The notes under the pieces: generated by a model
The model's input: the letters and a program-made list of their open reading frames with translations, nothing else
Told to the model about the DNA's origin: nothing
The model's database searches: none
Translations under genes and position numbers: made by a program
Origin: Eledone cirrhosa
Lineage: Eukaryota > Mollusca > Cephalopoda > Octopoda > Eledonidae
NCBI GenBank assembly: GCA_964016885.1
Contig: OZ024757.1
Location: 23,467,042-23,531,041 of the forward strand
Direction of reading: 5' to 3'
Length of the DNA stretch: 64,000 nucleotides
Part shown: in pieces, positions 1 to 10,592 of the stretch
Numbering within the stretch: position 1 is the first letter of the stretch
How the letters are laid out: every line of letters starts with the position of its first letter

Positions 1-744
1 AAAGAGGTGTGCAGTAGCTATCAATTTAAAATAATTTTGCTCTAATCATCTAACATTTCACTCAGTGGTAGAGAAAAATTAGAGGGAATGCTGTCCTTAA
101 CTCTTGATACCAAACCACATGTTCTTGGTTCTCTGATATAAAGCTGTTTATTTAAAGCGTTCATATTTATCTAAAAAGCTTCCATTAGAATTTTATGTGA
201 ACTTTTTAAAGTTATATTTCAAAAACCAACTTAATGAGAAAGTTTGTTATATTATTAAACCCCTCCAAATGATTGATTATTTTCAGAATTAATTGAAAAT
301 CACAGGCAGTGTCTTTCATTAGAAATATGGTAAAGGAAGGGCTAAAAGCATTTTGAGCATTTCCACAGCATTTACATTGCATCACTTTCGTTTTTTACCT
401 CTTATCTATTAACTGGTATTTCACCCCAGAAACTTACTTCAGATCAAACTGATCAATAAACAATAACTTAGAAAACATCTAAAGAAAAGTATTTACATTC
501 CAATGCACAGAATCCAATAACCTGTCTTTTACAATCAAACATTTCCAAAAATGTAGAAGACTTAACTCAGAGGGAAACCTGTTGAAAGTGTTTCAGGCTT
601 TTATTTTTTTTAGGGTCCTTTTTTGATTTATTTATTTCTATTTTTTTTTTCATAAAAATAACTTACAAAGGATTCATCTATATATGTTTTCCTTTTCTTT
701 AATATTTGAATTTATTAAATAATAAAGTAAACTTAAAAAGAAAT
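1..744. other. AT-rich non-coding segment with a dispersed repeat
   Basis: I see no gene. About 150-350 (Tatttatctaaaaagcttccattagaatttt, then the cattagaaatatggtaa type text) resembles segments near 19880-19960, 20715-20900, 21535-21690 and 26620-26930, so it is probably an old interspersed repeat of unknown class. Confidence 0.45.
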
Positions 745-1307
745 CTAAATTCATAGAAAATTATATATATACATAGAAATAAAATATATATAGAATATAT
801 ATATAGAGAGAGATACATAGAAATATATATATGATATATATACAATATATATAATATATATATATGATATATATATGATATATATAATATATATATATCA
901 TATATATATCATATATATATATTATATATGCATTGTCTATATATATTATATATTTATCATATAATATATATATGATAAATATATAATATATATGATGCAT
1001 ATATAATATATATATGATGCATATATAATATATATATGATGCATATATAATATATATATGATATATATATAATATATATTTATGATATATATATAATATA
1101 TATAGGGTATATAATATATATGTAATATATATAAAGGATATATATAGGAAATATATAATATATATATAATATATATATATAATATATATATGATATATAT
1201 ATTATATATATGATATATATATAATATATATATAGGATAAATATATAATATATATAGGATATATATAATATATATATGATATATATGATATATATAATAT
1301 ATATATG

Positions 1308-1339
<32 letters not shown>

Positions 1340-1802
1340 CAAGATATATATGATATATACATATATATATATATAACATATATATAATATATATATAAGA
1401 TATATATAATATATACATATATACATATAATATATATATGATAAGCAGGGAAAAGCAGATGTAAAATGATGATGATAAGATATATATGATATATATATAC
1501 ATATATATAAATATATATATATATATGCATATATATATGTATATATCATATATATAAGATATATATCATACATATAAGATATATATCATATATATATAAA
1601 ATATATATATATAAGATATCATATATATATCATATATATATTATATATGTCATATATATATTATATATGTCATATATATCTTATATATATATATATTTTA
1701 TATATATATATATTTTATATATATCATATATATCTTATATATGATATATATAAAATATATATATATATATAAGATATATATGACATATATAATATATATA
1801 TA
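745..1802. repeat. Degenerate TA-rich microsatellite
   Basis: About 1 kb consists almost only of ATATAT with interruptions such as GATATATA, TGATGCATATA and AGGATATATA. Open frames on both strands read Ile-Tyr runs and are artefacts of the repeat. A non-repeat block at 1440-1475 reads like the end of a SINE tail (AAGCAGGGAAAAGCAGATG then TAAAATGATGATGAT), so the array was seeded by or received a retroposon. Confidence 0.9.
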
Positions 1803-2375
1803 TAGTATTACCAAATATAAACACTTGAGATATCAAAGAATTCTTGATGTAACAGACTTTTGTATATATTAAAAATGGCGGAACACAAAGAAGCATTAGA
1901 CAGAGCGTTGGATGAGTGAGAATGAAACACATGTTGAATATATTATCAGAAAAACTCATTGCCTTCCAAATGAATGACAACTGTCGGAATGACAGATGAA
2001 AGAAAACTATCAATAAATCGTTCCCTCTTCCATTAAAACAACAATAAAATGTGTATGTTCGTGTGCACGTGTGTTTGTGTGCGCGTGTGCATGTGCGTGT
2101 GTGTGCGCGTGCGATGCAGCACAGTTATAGAATGTGCCTTAACACAGTCAGTCAGTCTCCCTTCACAATTGGAGCCAGCCAGCCTTAGTTGTGGAGGCAA
2201 GAACCCAAATGGAATAACTCTTTTCTAATTCAAGGGAGGTAAATCTCTAATCTGAGATACCATATGCTGTAATATGACATGTTCTCCATCTGCAAACACA
2301 TGTTGCTTCAGCCATAAATCTAAGCACTACTACCCACAACACAAAAAAAAAGAGAAAGACAGCCAAATACCAGGA
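1803..2375. other. Non-coding segment with an alternating TG/CG tract
   Basis: No gene is visible. Positions 2050-2114 are an alternating purine-pyrimidine tract (TGTG mixed with GCGCGTG), a sequence type that can adopt Z-DNA. The rest is unique-looking AT-rich sequence. Confidence 0.5.
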
Positions 2376-2872
2376 TTAATCCTTTAGCATTTAAACCAGC
2401 CGTATCCAGTCAGAATTCTCTCACCTCTTTCTGTCCAAACCAGCTGTAACTGGCTGCTCATACTGATGTTAGTGATAGGCGTATGGCTTAGTGGTTAGAG
2501 CATTGGACTTTCCATCAAAAGGTTGTGAGTTCAATTCTCGGACCGGGTAATGTGTTGTTTCCTTGAGCAAGACACTTTATTTCACGTTGCTCCAGTTTAC
2601 TCAGCTGTAGAAATGAGATGATAAGACTGGGGTCCCTATCATTAAATCACCCAAGACACCTCCAACGAGATATACCTTGGAGGGGGTCAGCTAAACCAGC
2701 ATAGGTGTGAGCTGTATCAACAACAACAACTGATTACTCAGGTATTGTTCTCAAAATAAATAATATCAAAATCTCATAATTTGATATTTTTGTGAGATTA
2801 TTGTGTGTCACAATGCCTTTACTGTGAAAATATAATGGTATATATAAATTAATATAAATGCTAAAGGGTTAA
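2376..2872 (+). mobile_element. TTAA-flanked MITE, copy 1, split by a SINE
   Basis: The left end reads TTAATCCTTTAGCATTTAAA and the right end reads AAATGCTAAAGGGTTAA, so the ends are inverted repeats bounded by TTAA on both sides. The body contains TTCTCACCTCTTTCTG and a TTGTTCTCAAAATAAATAAT block. The same body recurs at 32871-33087, 41114-41341, 46342-46672 and 51872-52400. TTAA target sites and CCCTTT-like termini are typical of piggyBac-type non-autonomous elements; that assignment is inference because no transposase is present. A SINE lies inside it at about 2477-2736. Confidence 0.75.
2477..2736 (+). mobile_element. tRNA-derived SINE nested in a MITE
   Basis: It begins GGCGTATGGCTTAGTGG, followed by the B-box-like block GTGAGTTCAATTCTCGGACC and the conserved body (CTTGAGCAAGACACTTTATT, CTCCAGTTTACTCAGCTG). 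After the CCCTATCATT block it diverges from the other copies and ends in (CAA)n rather than (GAT)n, so it is a different subtype or was truncated. Confidence 0.8.
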
Positions 2873-3215
2873 CATGCCAGTCACGATCAAGATCTCTTGT
2901 GTGCTCAGTCCCTGGACTGCTTTTACTGCTGCAAAATTAGGAGAGGTGCATCCCACTTGATGAAGGAGCCCCATGATGTGAAGTGGTTGATACAGTGGGT
3001 GTTTCTGGCTCTTCATTGCAGCAATGCCTTCGCCATTTGGTCTATGATGTTTTTGTGCAAGACCAGCAGTTACCCATGCATACCAGTCTGTCCTCTCCAT
3101 GCCACCAATGAGGTCCAAGGGAAAGTCAAAAGCTGATACAGCTTAGCATTACAACTAATATATTCTAAACCCATGCTAGCGTGGAAGATAGACGTTAAAC
3201 GTTGATGATGATGAT
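2873..3215 (+). mobile_element. Retroposed segment with a LINE A-type 3' end
   Basis: The segment starts directly after the MITE and ends with CCCATGCTAGCGTGGAAGAT, GACGTTAAACG and (GATGATGAT), the 3' terminus used by the LINE/SINE tails elsewhere. The 280 bp before the tail have a modest open frame on each strand (about 80 codons) that I do not recognise. It is probably the decayed 3' part of a retroposon and not a gene. Confidence 0.5.
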
Positions 3216-3237
3216 ATACCCTATATATACATTATAT

Positions 3238-3445
3238 TGACAGTTGATCGATTTTCGTCAAATTAGACCAAGGAAAGAATGTTTCCATTGGTCTTTCGAA
3301 TTGCTAATACTATCTATCAGTCGCAAATCCAGGTAGAAGAAGCAACATGAAATAAACTGTCTTACATCAGCTGGTCCGGGAATCGAATTCACAACCTCCC
3401 GATTGCAAATACAATACTCTAACCACTCAGCCACATGCCTTCACA
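3238..3445 (-). mobile_element. tRNA-derived SINE head, minus strand
   Basis: On the minus strand the segment reads AGGCATGTGGCTGAGTGG, TTAGAGTATTG, then GTGAATTCGATTCCCGGACC, an A-box and B-box arrangement close to a tRNA gene. The body (Gaccaaggaaagaatg) differs from the main SINE subtype in this window. No intact tRNA cloverleaf is evident. Confidence 0.6.
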
Positions 3446-3504
3446 TTATATATACACAGTATATATGTTGTCCGTAAGTAAAGGCAAAGGTTGATACAGC
3501 TTAG

Positions 3505-4528
3505 CACCAGTACCATTGCAACTCATATATACACAACACAATATATACATTATATATACCAGTACCATTGCAACTCATATATACACAATATATACATTAT
3601 ATATACCAGTACCATTGCAACTCATATATACACTATATATACATTATATATACCAGTACCATTGCAACTCATATATACACTATATATACATTATATATAC
3701 CAGTACCATTGCAACTCATATATACACAATATATACATTATATATACCAGTACCATTGCAACTCATATATACACAATATATACATTATATATACCAGTAC
3801 CATTGCAACTCATATATACACAATATATACATTATATATACCAGTACCATTGCAACTCATATATACACTATATATACATTATATATACCAGTACCATTGC
3901 AACTCATATATACACTATATATACATTATATATACCAGTACCATTGCAACTCATATATACACTATATATACATTATATATACCAGTACCATTGCAACTCA
4001 TATATACACTATATATACATTATATATACCAGTACCATTGCAACTCATATATACACCATATATACAGTATATATACCAGTACCATTGCAACTCATATATA
4101 CACTATATATACATTATATATACCAGTACCATTGCAACTCATATATACACAATATATACATTATATATACCAGTACCATTGCAACTCATATATACACAAT
4201 ATATACATTATATATACCAGTACCATTGCAACTCATATATACACTATATATACATTATATATACCAGTACCATTGCAACTCATATATACACTATATATAC
4301 ATTATATATACCAGTACCATTGCAACTCATATATACACTATATATACATTATATATACCAGTACCATTGCAACTCATATATACACTATATATACATTATA
4401 TATACCAGTACCATTGCAACTCATATATACACTATATATACATTATATATACCAGTACCATTGCAACTCATATATACACTATATATACATTATATATACA
4501 AAAAATATACATTATATATACACAATAT
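3505..4528. repeat. 47-bp minisatellite, about 21 units
   Basis: Units start CCAGTACCATTGCAACTCAT and continue with TATATACAC(A/T)ATATATACATTATATATA. Successive CCAG starts lie exactly 47 bp apart from 3559 to 4452; the first unit (3507) is 5 bp longer. Because 47 is not a multiple of 3 and the unit lacks stops, all three forward frames stay open for about 345 codons with one rotating peptide. These frames are repeat artefacts. The seed looks like a retroposon piece (gatacagcttagcaccagt) also seen at 3132. Confidence 0.95.
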
Positions 4529-5014
4529 ATATGTTGACCATACGTAAGTATAATCCCAATTTAGTGTTTGGGGTGCTAACTATACAGTATTCCGTGGAGA
4601 GCTGGTTGTATTATTTTATATGAGACATAATTAAATAAATCTCTCTTTCCTTCCATACGATCGTGGATAAATAATGTCCAGGTTATGTAGAAACTTGTAT
4701 ATAATCCATAGATATACACACAAGCGGGACCTTATAACTCATCAGTGGATGCCCATTCAATATCGATATAAAAAACTACATCGATATTAATAATTAGTGA
4801 TAGTCTCAATCAGTGCTAGAAGGACAGCTAAATTTGAAAAGCCTTCAAAAAGAAAATTTACACTGTCACCAAAAGTGAAAGGGGTGGTCATCGTAAAATA
4901 TAAAATAATATACACGCTGGTCATTGAAGCCTGCTAGGTATTTTAACCACGTGTTTAAGAACTCAATTGGATATTTTAAAAAATATATAAAAAAAATAAT
5001 ATATATATATATAT
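4529..5014. other. Non-coding segment, nothing recognised
   Basis: AT-rich sequence with no convincing frame. There is a short palindromic patch around 4760-4790 (ATCGATAT repeated in both orientations). Confidence 0.4.
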
Positions 5015-5165
5015 ATTAATTCAAAATATTAACAAAAATAGACATTCGTGTGATCAAGTATATTTTATTATACATATTTCAGAGGTACTGAGCTATCTTC
5101 AACAGTACGTCCTCATCAGATAAAATAAGATGATGCATGACATACCCTGACTTAGTAGATGGTTA
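5015..5165 (+). mobile_element. Partial foldback MITE (same family as 53436-54046)
   Basis: It starts TTAATTCAAAATATTAACAA and continues through GTGATCAAGTATATTTTATT and TTTCAGAGGTACTGAGC. It then has a loop region whose reverse complement (GGTATGTCATGCATC, TTTTATCTGATGAGG) matches the loop of the better-preserved copy at 53.4 kb. The second arm is not seen. Confidence 0.6.
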
Positions 5166-5346
5166 AGATTCAATCATGGTAGTGAATAAGATATGACAAA
5201 ACTCAATATTTATCTACCTTAAGATTGAGACATGAAAAAATTACATATAATACAAAGGGTGCGTGTGAGTGCTTCCAATCTATTGTAAAACTCCTTCTTT
5301 GATTTATTCATTGAACCTTGTTTAACCTTTAAATATATATATATAA

Positions 5347-5592
5347 GTTAAAAGATAATAAAAGAAAACGCACCTTGTATATATATAAAAAGGGGACCTT
5401 ATAACTTAGATTTCCAAAAACATTTTTTTTTTAATTTAATTGTCCTTTCGTAAAATTGTCCAATCGTAAAACAGCATGCAGGAGTCTGAACAAAGGGGCA
5501 ATTAAACTTAAAAAGAAATGTTTTTGAAAATCTAAAATCTGAGAAAGCAAGCTATGCTAAACACCAAATTTTGTACATGTTATAAATTCCTC

Positions 5593-5635
<43 letters not shown>

Positions 5636-5664
5636 GGTGCGTTTTTTTATTATCTTTTTCCTTA
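5347..5664. mobile_element. Nested inverted-repeat element (foldback MITE candidate)
   Basis: Outer arms: 5347-5382, which reverse-complements to TACAAGGTGCGTTTTCTTTT, against 5630-5664, TACAGGGTGCGTTTTTTTAT. Inner arms: about 5406-5451 (TTAGATTTCCAAAAACATTT) against about 5496-5541 (reverse complement TTTAGATTTTCAAAAACATT). Short TA runs flank both sides, which would fit a TA target site. There is no coding capacity. Confidence 0.6.
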
Positions 5665-5790
5665 TATGACGTGATCTGCATAGAACGTTTTCTAATGTCC
5701 ACACTTAGACCTGTTATTTTTATCTAAAGACATTTTTTCCAATTCCAACCCGCCCGTCCCTTCAATTTATCTTATTTCTCATTCTTTCTT

Positions 5791-5816
5791 CTGATGAAGG
5801 ACTAGCGTCCGAAACG
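5791..5816 (+). ncRNA. Hammerhead-ribozyme-like core motif (uncertain)
   Basis: The text CTGATGAAGGACTAGCGTCC is followed by GAAACGTT. It contains the CUGAUGA box, a possible stem II (GGAC-TAGC-GTCC) and a GAAA box in the right order. There is one extra A before stem II, and I cannot confirm stems I and III. Hammerhead motifs are known in Penelope-like elements, and a decayed element of that type lies at 54.7-56.4 kb. A degenerate or chance motif is possible. Confidence 0.3.
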
Positions 5817-5906
5817 TTAAGACCCTCTTCCTGCTATATCAAGTGTTAACCTAATATATACCTTCCATATGCTGTACCGATTGTGTTGTTATTTCTGTTT
5901 CCCTTT

Positions 5907-5907
<1 letters not shown>

Positions 5908-5944
<37 letters not shown>

Positions 5945-5966
5945 TATACATATATATATATATATG
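5908..5966. repeat. TA microsatellite
   Basis: (TA)n with a few CATATATATA interruptions. Confidence 0.9.
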
Positions 5967-6181
5967 TAAATAAGGCCATTATTGCTTCTATCAGTATACT
6001 TACCCTCGGAAAATACCCTAAACTGAACGCCAACCTGTACCCATGATTCCTGACAAACAAACCGTACTCAGCCTCCAGATTCATCAAACCATACACTGAT
6101 CCCCTATTCTCCCAAGTCTGCCTTACTCTACCAGAGCTTCATAGGCAACCTAATTGGGAAAACAGATATTATCAAGCTGCA

Positions 6182-6185
<4 letters not shown>

Positions 6186-6262
<77 letters not shown>
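6186..6262. repeat. TA microsatellite next to a LINE fragment
   Basis: About 75 bp of (TA)n end exactly where the LINE A fragment begins. Confidence 0.9.
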
Positions 6263-6675
6263 TAAAAGCCGACCTTACCCAATTACACCTCTCAAAGGCA
6301 ATGACACACGACCGTGACCTCTGGCGTCACGCAGTAATACAGAGTACCCGACCTCCCATGGGTACAAGCTGAAGCATATAGACAATATGCCCCCACACCC
6401 CCCACCGCAAGGTGGTCGTGGCGGTGCCAAGGCAAAAAAGCACCCAGCCCACACTGTAAAGTGGACGTGTAGGCGCCACGAAAAAGCACCCAGCACTCAC
6501 TGTAAATGAGGTTGGTGTTAGGAAGGGCATCCAGCTGTAGAAATCAAGCCAAATCAGTTCCTGTATGAGCAAGGCATAGTCAGCCGACCAGACACTGCCC
6601 ACAACAGGACAACCCGTCTAACCCATGCTAGCGTGGAAGAACGGACGTAAAACGGTGATGATGATGGTGATGATG

Positions 6676-6680
<5 letters not shown>
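6263..6680 (+). mobile_element. LINE A 3' end fragment
   Basis: It opens with the last 35 or so codons of the LINE ORF (ADLTQLHLSKAM, HDRDLWRHAVIQ), stopping near 6372. The 3' UTR follows, with two copies of the roughly 48-bp AAAAAGCACCCAGC block, GTTGGTGTTAGGAAGGGCAT, TCAGCCGACCAGACACTGCC and a (GATGAT) tail. The same protein end is at 25030-25415. It is a 5'-truncated dead copy. Confidence 0.85.
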
Positions 6681-6710
<30 letters not shown>

Positions 6711-6714
6711 ATAC

Positions 6715-7008
6715 ATTATAAAGAATGAAGAAACATTAGACATAAATAAAAAAAATATAAATACCCAATTTTCCTCTACATTCTCGACTGTACAGTTTCG
6801 TGGCTACTTTGCAAAAACACTACATCATAGAGATGCAGTATTTCTGTGAGGTTTGCCAACTTATCAAGAGAATACCTCATTTAAAGATTATTTTGTCCCT
6901 ATTAATCATAGAGCAACAACGGTTAAGGTTGGCACCACACAAATTCAGGGCTATATGTATGTATATGCATGTATTCGCATGTATCTGTGTATTTCTTTTT
7001 ATTGTCTA
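6715..7008. other. Non-coding spacer
   Basis: Unique-looking AT-rich DNA with a short TATG/TGTA-rich patch at 6950-7000. No gene was recognised. Confidence 0.4.
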
Positions 7009-7060
7009 TATATGCAAGCGTGGAAGATGGACGTTAAACGATGATGATGATGATGATGAT
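7009..7060 (+). mobile_element. LINE/SINE tail remnant
   Basis: ATGCAAGCGTGGAAGATGGA, CGTTAAACGATGATGAT and TA repeats; only the extreme 3' end of a retroposon is left. Confidence 0.7.
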
Positions 7061-7072
7061 ATATATATATAT

Positions 7073-7412
7073 ATGGAGGTACATGGCTTAGTGGTTAGAG
7101 CATTGGCTTTGCAATCGAAAGGTTGTGAGTTCAATTCTAATGTGTTGTTTCCTTGAGCAAGACACTTTATTCCACATTGCTCCAGTTTACTCAGCTGTAG
7201 AAATGAGATGATAGGGACTGGGGTCCATATCATTCCACTGCAAAGTGGTCGTGGAGGTGCCACGGCAAAAAAGCACCCAGCACTCACTGTAAATGAGGTT
7301 GGTGTTAGGAAGGGCATCCAGCTGTAGAAATCAAGCCAGAATCAGTTCCTGTCCCACCCTTGCAAGCAAGGAAAAGCAGACGTAAATTGATGATGATGAT
7401 GATGATGATTAT
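7073..7412 (+). mobile_element. tRNA-derived SINE (subtype 1, tail B)
   Basis: The head is ACATGGCTTAGTGGTTAGAG, then GTGAGTTCAATTCT, with a small deletion of the GGACCGGG block. The body holds CAAGACACTTTATTCC and the CACGGCAAAAAAGCACCC block. The tail is CCCACCCTTGCAAGCAAGG, AAAGCAGACG, (GATGAT)n. It is non-coding and pol III-type by its internal boxes. Confidence 0.9.
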
Positions 7413-7419
7413 ATATATA

Positions 7420-7595
7420 GTCTACACTCTAGTTCAGTTGGCATTAGTAAGGGCTTCCGGTCGTAAAAATCAAGCCAAAATATTGATTCATATAAGCAAA
7501 ACATGGTCACCTGACCTGACTTATCTCATAACATGACAAATTGTCTAACCCATGCAAGCCTAGAAAAAATAGATGTTTAATGGTGCTGCTGAAAA
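7420..7595 (+). mobile_element. Diverged LINE tail
   Basis: CAGTTGGCATTAGTAAGGGC, AAAATCAAGCCAAAAT, CATGGTCACCTGACCTGAC and CTAACCCATGCAAGCC are decayed versions of the LINE A tail blocks. Confidence 0.65.
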
Positions 7596-7666
7596 TAATG
7601 ATGATGGTGGTGGTGGTGGTGGTGGTTATGGTGATGGTTATGGTGATGCTTATGGTGATGATGATA
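7596..7666. repeat. GGT/GATGGT short tandem repeat
   Basis: (GGT)n followed by TATGGTGATG units, probably expanded from the preceding GATGAT tail. Confidence 0.85.
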
Positions 7667-8017
7667 TATAAAACCAGTGGTTGGCAGTTTGTGATTTATC
7701 ATCATTTGGTTTTACTGAACTAAAAATATCTGAAAGACTTGGATGGAAATAGCTGGCAACAGAGTTTTCTTATTGGTCAGAATGAAATGAAGAATCAGTT
7801 GATAAGTGGATCAATAAAAGATCAATAAAAGTAGTGAAGTAGCGCCATTTTTGGTACGGGATGTAATCTCAGAAGGGAGTTGGCTAATAACTTGGTTTTG
7901 GTCGAGGGACAAGGGGGAGGGGGTATAATGTGTGTATAGAGGGGGGGGCAGGGAATTGTGTCTGTGTAGAGGTGGGAGAGGGGAAGAACGTTTGTGTTGA
8001 GAGAGGGGTAGAGAGAG

Positions 8018-8208
8018 GTGTGGTGGTGGTGGTGGTGGTGGTGGTGGTAATGTTGGTGGTGGTAATGTTGGTGGTGTCGGCAATGGTGGTGGTGTCGGCA
8101 ATGGTGGTGGTGGTGGTGGTGTTTGTCAGTAATGGTCATGGTGGTGGTAGTGATGTTAGCAGTAGTGGTCATGATAGTAGTGTTGGTGATGTTGTTAGTA
8201 ATGATGGT

Positions 8209-8274
<66 letters not shown>

Positions 8275-8420
8275 GGTGGTGGTAGTCATCATCATCATGG
8301 TAGCATTAATGGCAGCTATAAAGTCGTAGTAGTAGTAGTAGTAGTAATAGCAGCAGTAGTGGTGGTTGTTGTCATCATCATCATCATCATCGTGGTGGTA
8401 TTAATGGCAGCTATAAAGTA
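8018..8420. repeat. Trinucleotide repeat cluster (GGT, CAG, GTA, CAT)
   Basis: A patchwork of (GGT)n, (CAG)n at 8207-8235, (TAG)n at 8236-8270 and (CAT)n at 8371-8390. A block including GGCAGCTATAAAGT is repeated at 8310 and 8407. Open frames here (poly-Val, poly-Ser, poly-Thr) are artefacts. Confidence 0.9.
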
Positions 8421-8693
8421 AGTGATGGTAAAGCAGAAAGAAACTAAGTAAAGAAGACACAAGTTTATCTGGGAATCATCTGTCAGATGTGACAGCTAAC
8501 AGATGTGTTGTTTAGACTGACTCTAGCTCACTACAACCATACAAACAACACAGCCACATTCATTTCATTCACATTATTTCTTTCTTTTTAAGACATGTAT
8601 TGGTTCCCTGGTTCCTTGCTTCCCTGGTTCCAAACATTTGGATTGCTCACGCTATCAGGAAACAGTTTTCTTTCTTTTTTTATTTTTTAACTT

Positions 8694-9293
8694 TTTCCCC
8701 CCAGCTTTGAATTTTGCCTTTTTCCCCAGTTTTGTATATTGTATTTTTCCCCAGTTTTGTATATTGTTTTTTTCCCCAGTTTTGTGTCAGAAAACAGCAC
8801 AGCTCCCATGACTTTCGGAAACATTTTTTCACGCTCAGAGTTGCTGAAGCATGGAACAAACTACCTGCATCAGTTGTTAGCTGTTGAGACTCTGCATCCT
8901 TTAAGGCCTCCATGCTTCCCGAGATTTGCCAACACTACACCTAATGTTCCCCCTCCACACACATACACACATGTATATCATGACTCTCGCACTATTCACT
9001 TCCCTGACATTTGTATATTATTCTATGTACTATACATGCACCTTTGACAAGTTGTAGTGCACCTGAGCACTTTACACAATAATTTCATTATTATTATTAT
9101 TATTATTATTATATTGTATTTTTCCCCAGTTTTGTATATTGTTTTTTTCCCCAGTTTTGTATATTATTTTTTTCCCCAGTTTTGTATATTATTTTTTTCT
9201 CCAGTTTTGTATATTGTATTTTTCCCCAGTTTAGTATATTGTATTTTTCCCCAGTTTTGTATATTGTATTTTTCCCCAGTTTTGTATTTTTTT
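8694..9293. repeat. 25-bp minisatellite split by LINE B
   Basis: The unit is CCCCAGTTTTGTATATTGTT plus TTTTT. CCCCAG starts are 25 bp apart (9124, 9149, 9174, 9199, 9224). Units lie on both sides of a LINE fragment at about 8785-9113, so the retroposon went into a pre-existing array. Confidence 0.9.
8785..9113 (+). mobile_element. LINE B 3' end inside the 25-bp minisatellite
   Basis: Matches the 3' end of the LINE at 60107-61645 in the opposite orientation: AGCTCCCATGACTTTCGGAA, GTTGCTGAAGCATGGAACAA, CATGCTTCCCGAGATTTGCC, then the 3' UTR GACAAGTTGTAGTGCACCTG and an (ATT)n tail. Only the last 40 or so codons of the ORF and the UTR survive, and the frame is broken relative to the longer copy. 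Confidence 0.88.
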
Positions 9294-9367
9294 ATATTGT
9301 GGCTGTCAAAACAACATGGACTATCAAGAAACGATTTGTTAATTAGTCATGGTTAATTATAATCCAG

Positions 9368-9630
9368 TTTTAATGTGTGAATAACAGTGTTAAACTAATA
9401 CTAATAGACAGAGCAAGGAAACAACAGTGTTAATGTAGGAATAACAGTGTTAATGTAGGAACAACAGTGTTAATGTAGGAACAACAGTGTTAATGTAGGG
9501 ATAACAGTGTTAATGTAGGAATAACAGTGTTAAACTATAACTAATAGACAGAGAAAGGAAACAACAGTGTTAATGTAGGAATAACTGTTAAAATAATACT
9601 AATAGACAGACCAAGGAAACAACAGTGTTA
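9368..9630. repeat. 20-bp minisatellite
   Basis: The unit is AACAGTGTTAATGTAGGA(A/C)(T/C)A in about six consecutive 20-bp copies. Flanking longer-period copies contain AACTAATAGACAGAG(C/A)AAGG. Confidence 0.85.
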
Positions 9631-9764
9631 AGAGTGATGTGTATGAAATGAGATGATAAAATTCCACCATGATGCATGGATGACTTGCTCTAAAGATCAC
9701 GTTTGTTATAATGTCATTAATATTGCATTGTGAGCTTCATGCTAGATGTGTGCCTATTTTTCCT

Positions 9765-10218
9765 TGGTTTAGTATTTTGTGAGGGAAGGGTCACCTTTTT
9801 TCCCCAATTTAATATTTTGTGAGGGAAGAGTCACCTTTTTTCCCCAGTTTAATATTTTGTGAGGGAAGGGTCACCTTTTTTCCCCAATTTAATATTTTGT
9901 GAGGGAAGAGTCACCTTTTTTCCCCAATTTAATATTTTGTGAGGGACGGGACACCTTTTTTCCCAATTTAATATTTTTTGAGGGAAGGGTCACCTTTTTT
10001 CCCCAATTTAGTATTTTGTGCAGGAAGGGTCACCTTTTTTCCCCAATTTAGTATTTTGTGTGGGAAGGGTTACCTTTTTTCCTCAGTTTAGTATTTTGTG
10101 AGAGAAGGGTTACCTTTTTTCCTCAGTTTAGTATTTTGTGAGGGAAGGGTTATCTTTTTCCCCTCAGTATTTTGTGAGGGAAAAGTTACCTTTTTTTCCC
10201 CAGTTTAATATTTTGTGA
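9765..10218. repeat. 40-bp minisatellite, about 11 units
   Basis: The unit is GAGGGAAGGGTCACCTTTTT plus TCCCCAATTTAATATTTTGT. Starts at 9781, 9821 and 9861 show the 40-bp period. The right half is more diverged (TTACCTTTTTTCCTCAG). Confidence 0.92.
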
Positions 10219-10592
10219 TTTCGTTTGTAAAATGTCATTAATATTGCATTGTGAGCTTTGTGTTTGGAGACGAGGTTTTTGTATTGGAAATAAAGACACT
10301 TGTATAGTGGGTTGCAGGGAAGTAATGGAGGAGATATGAACAGAGACAGGAATGAATGGGTTTAAAAGGTGTATAAAGTACTGAAGTAGTTAGTGAAGGG
10401 GGATAGGGGGAGGTGAAAATAGAAAGAATGGAGACAGAGACAGACTGCAAGATGATAAAGACAAAACGATGAAGCAGCCCTTATACAGTTATTCAGCCTC
10501 CAGGAAATAGCAGTCGAATTCCCCTCAAATGACACTTTAGCATTTACAAAATGGCAAGGATACATTAACCCTATACAATTTGGATGTTTTAG

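Noticed and set aside
2861..3136. About 80-codon frames on both strands as a small gene
   Set aside because: The segment ends in a LINE tail and lacks recognisable domains; a retroposon remnant is more likely.
3491..4623. Three overlapping frames of about 345 codons
   Set aside because: They translate the 47-bp minisatellite; composition is only repeat peptide.
7822..8421. Poly-Thr, poly-Val, poly-Ser frames
   Set aside because: Trinucleotide repeats read in all frames.
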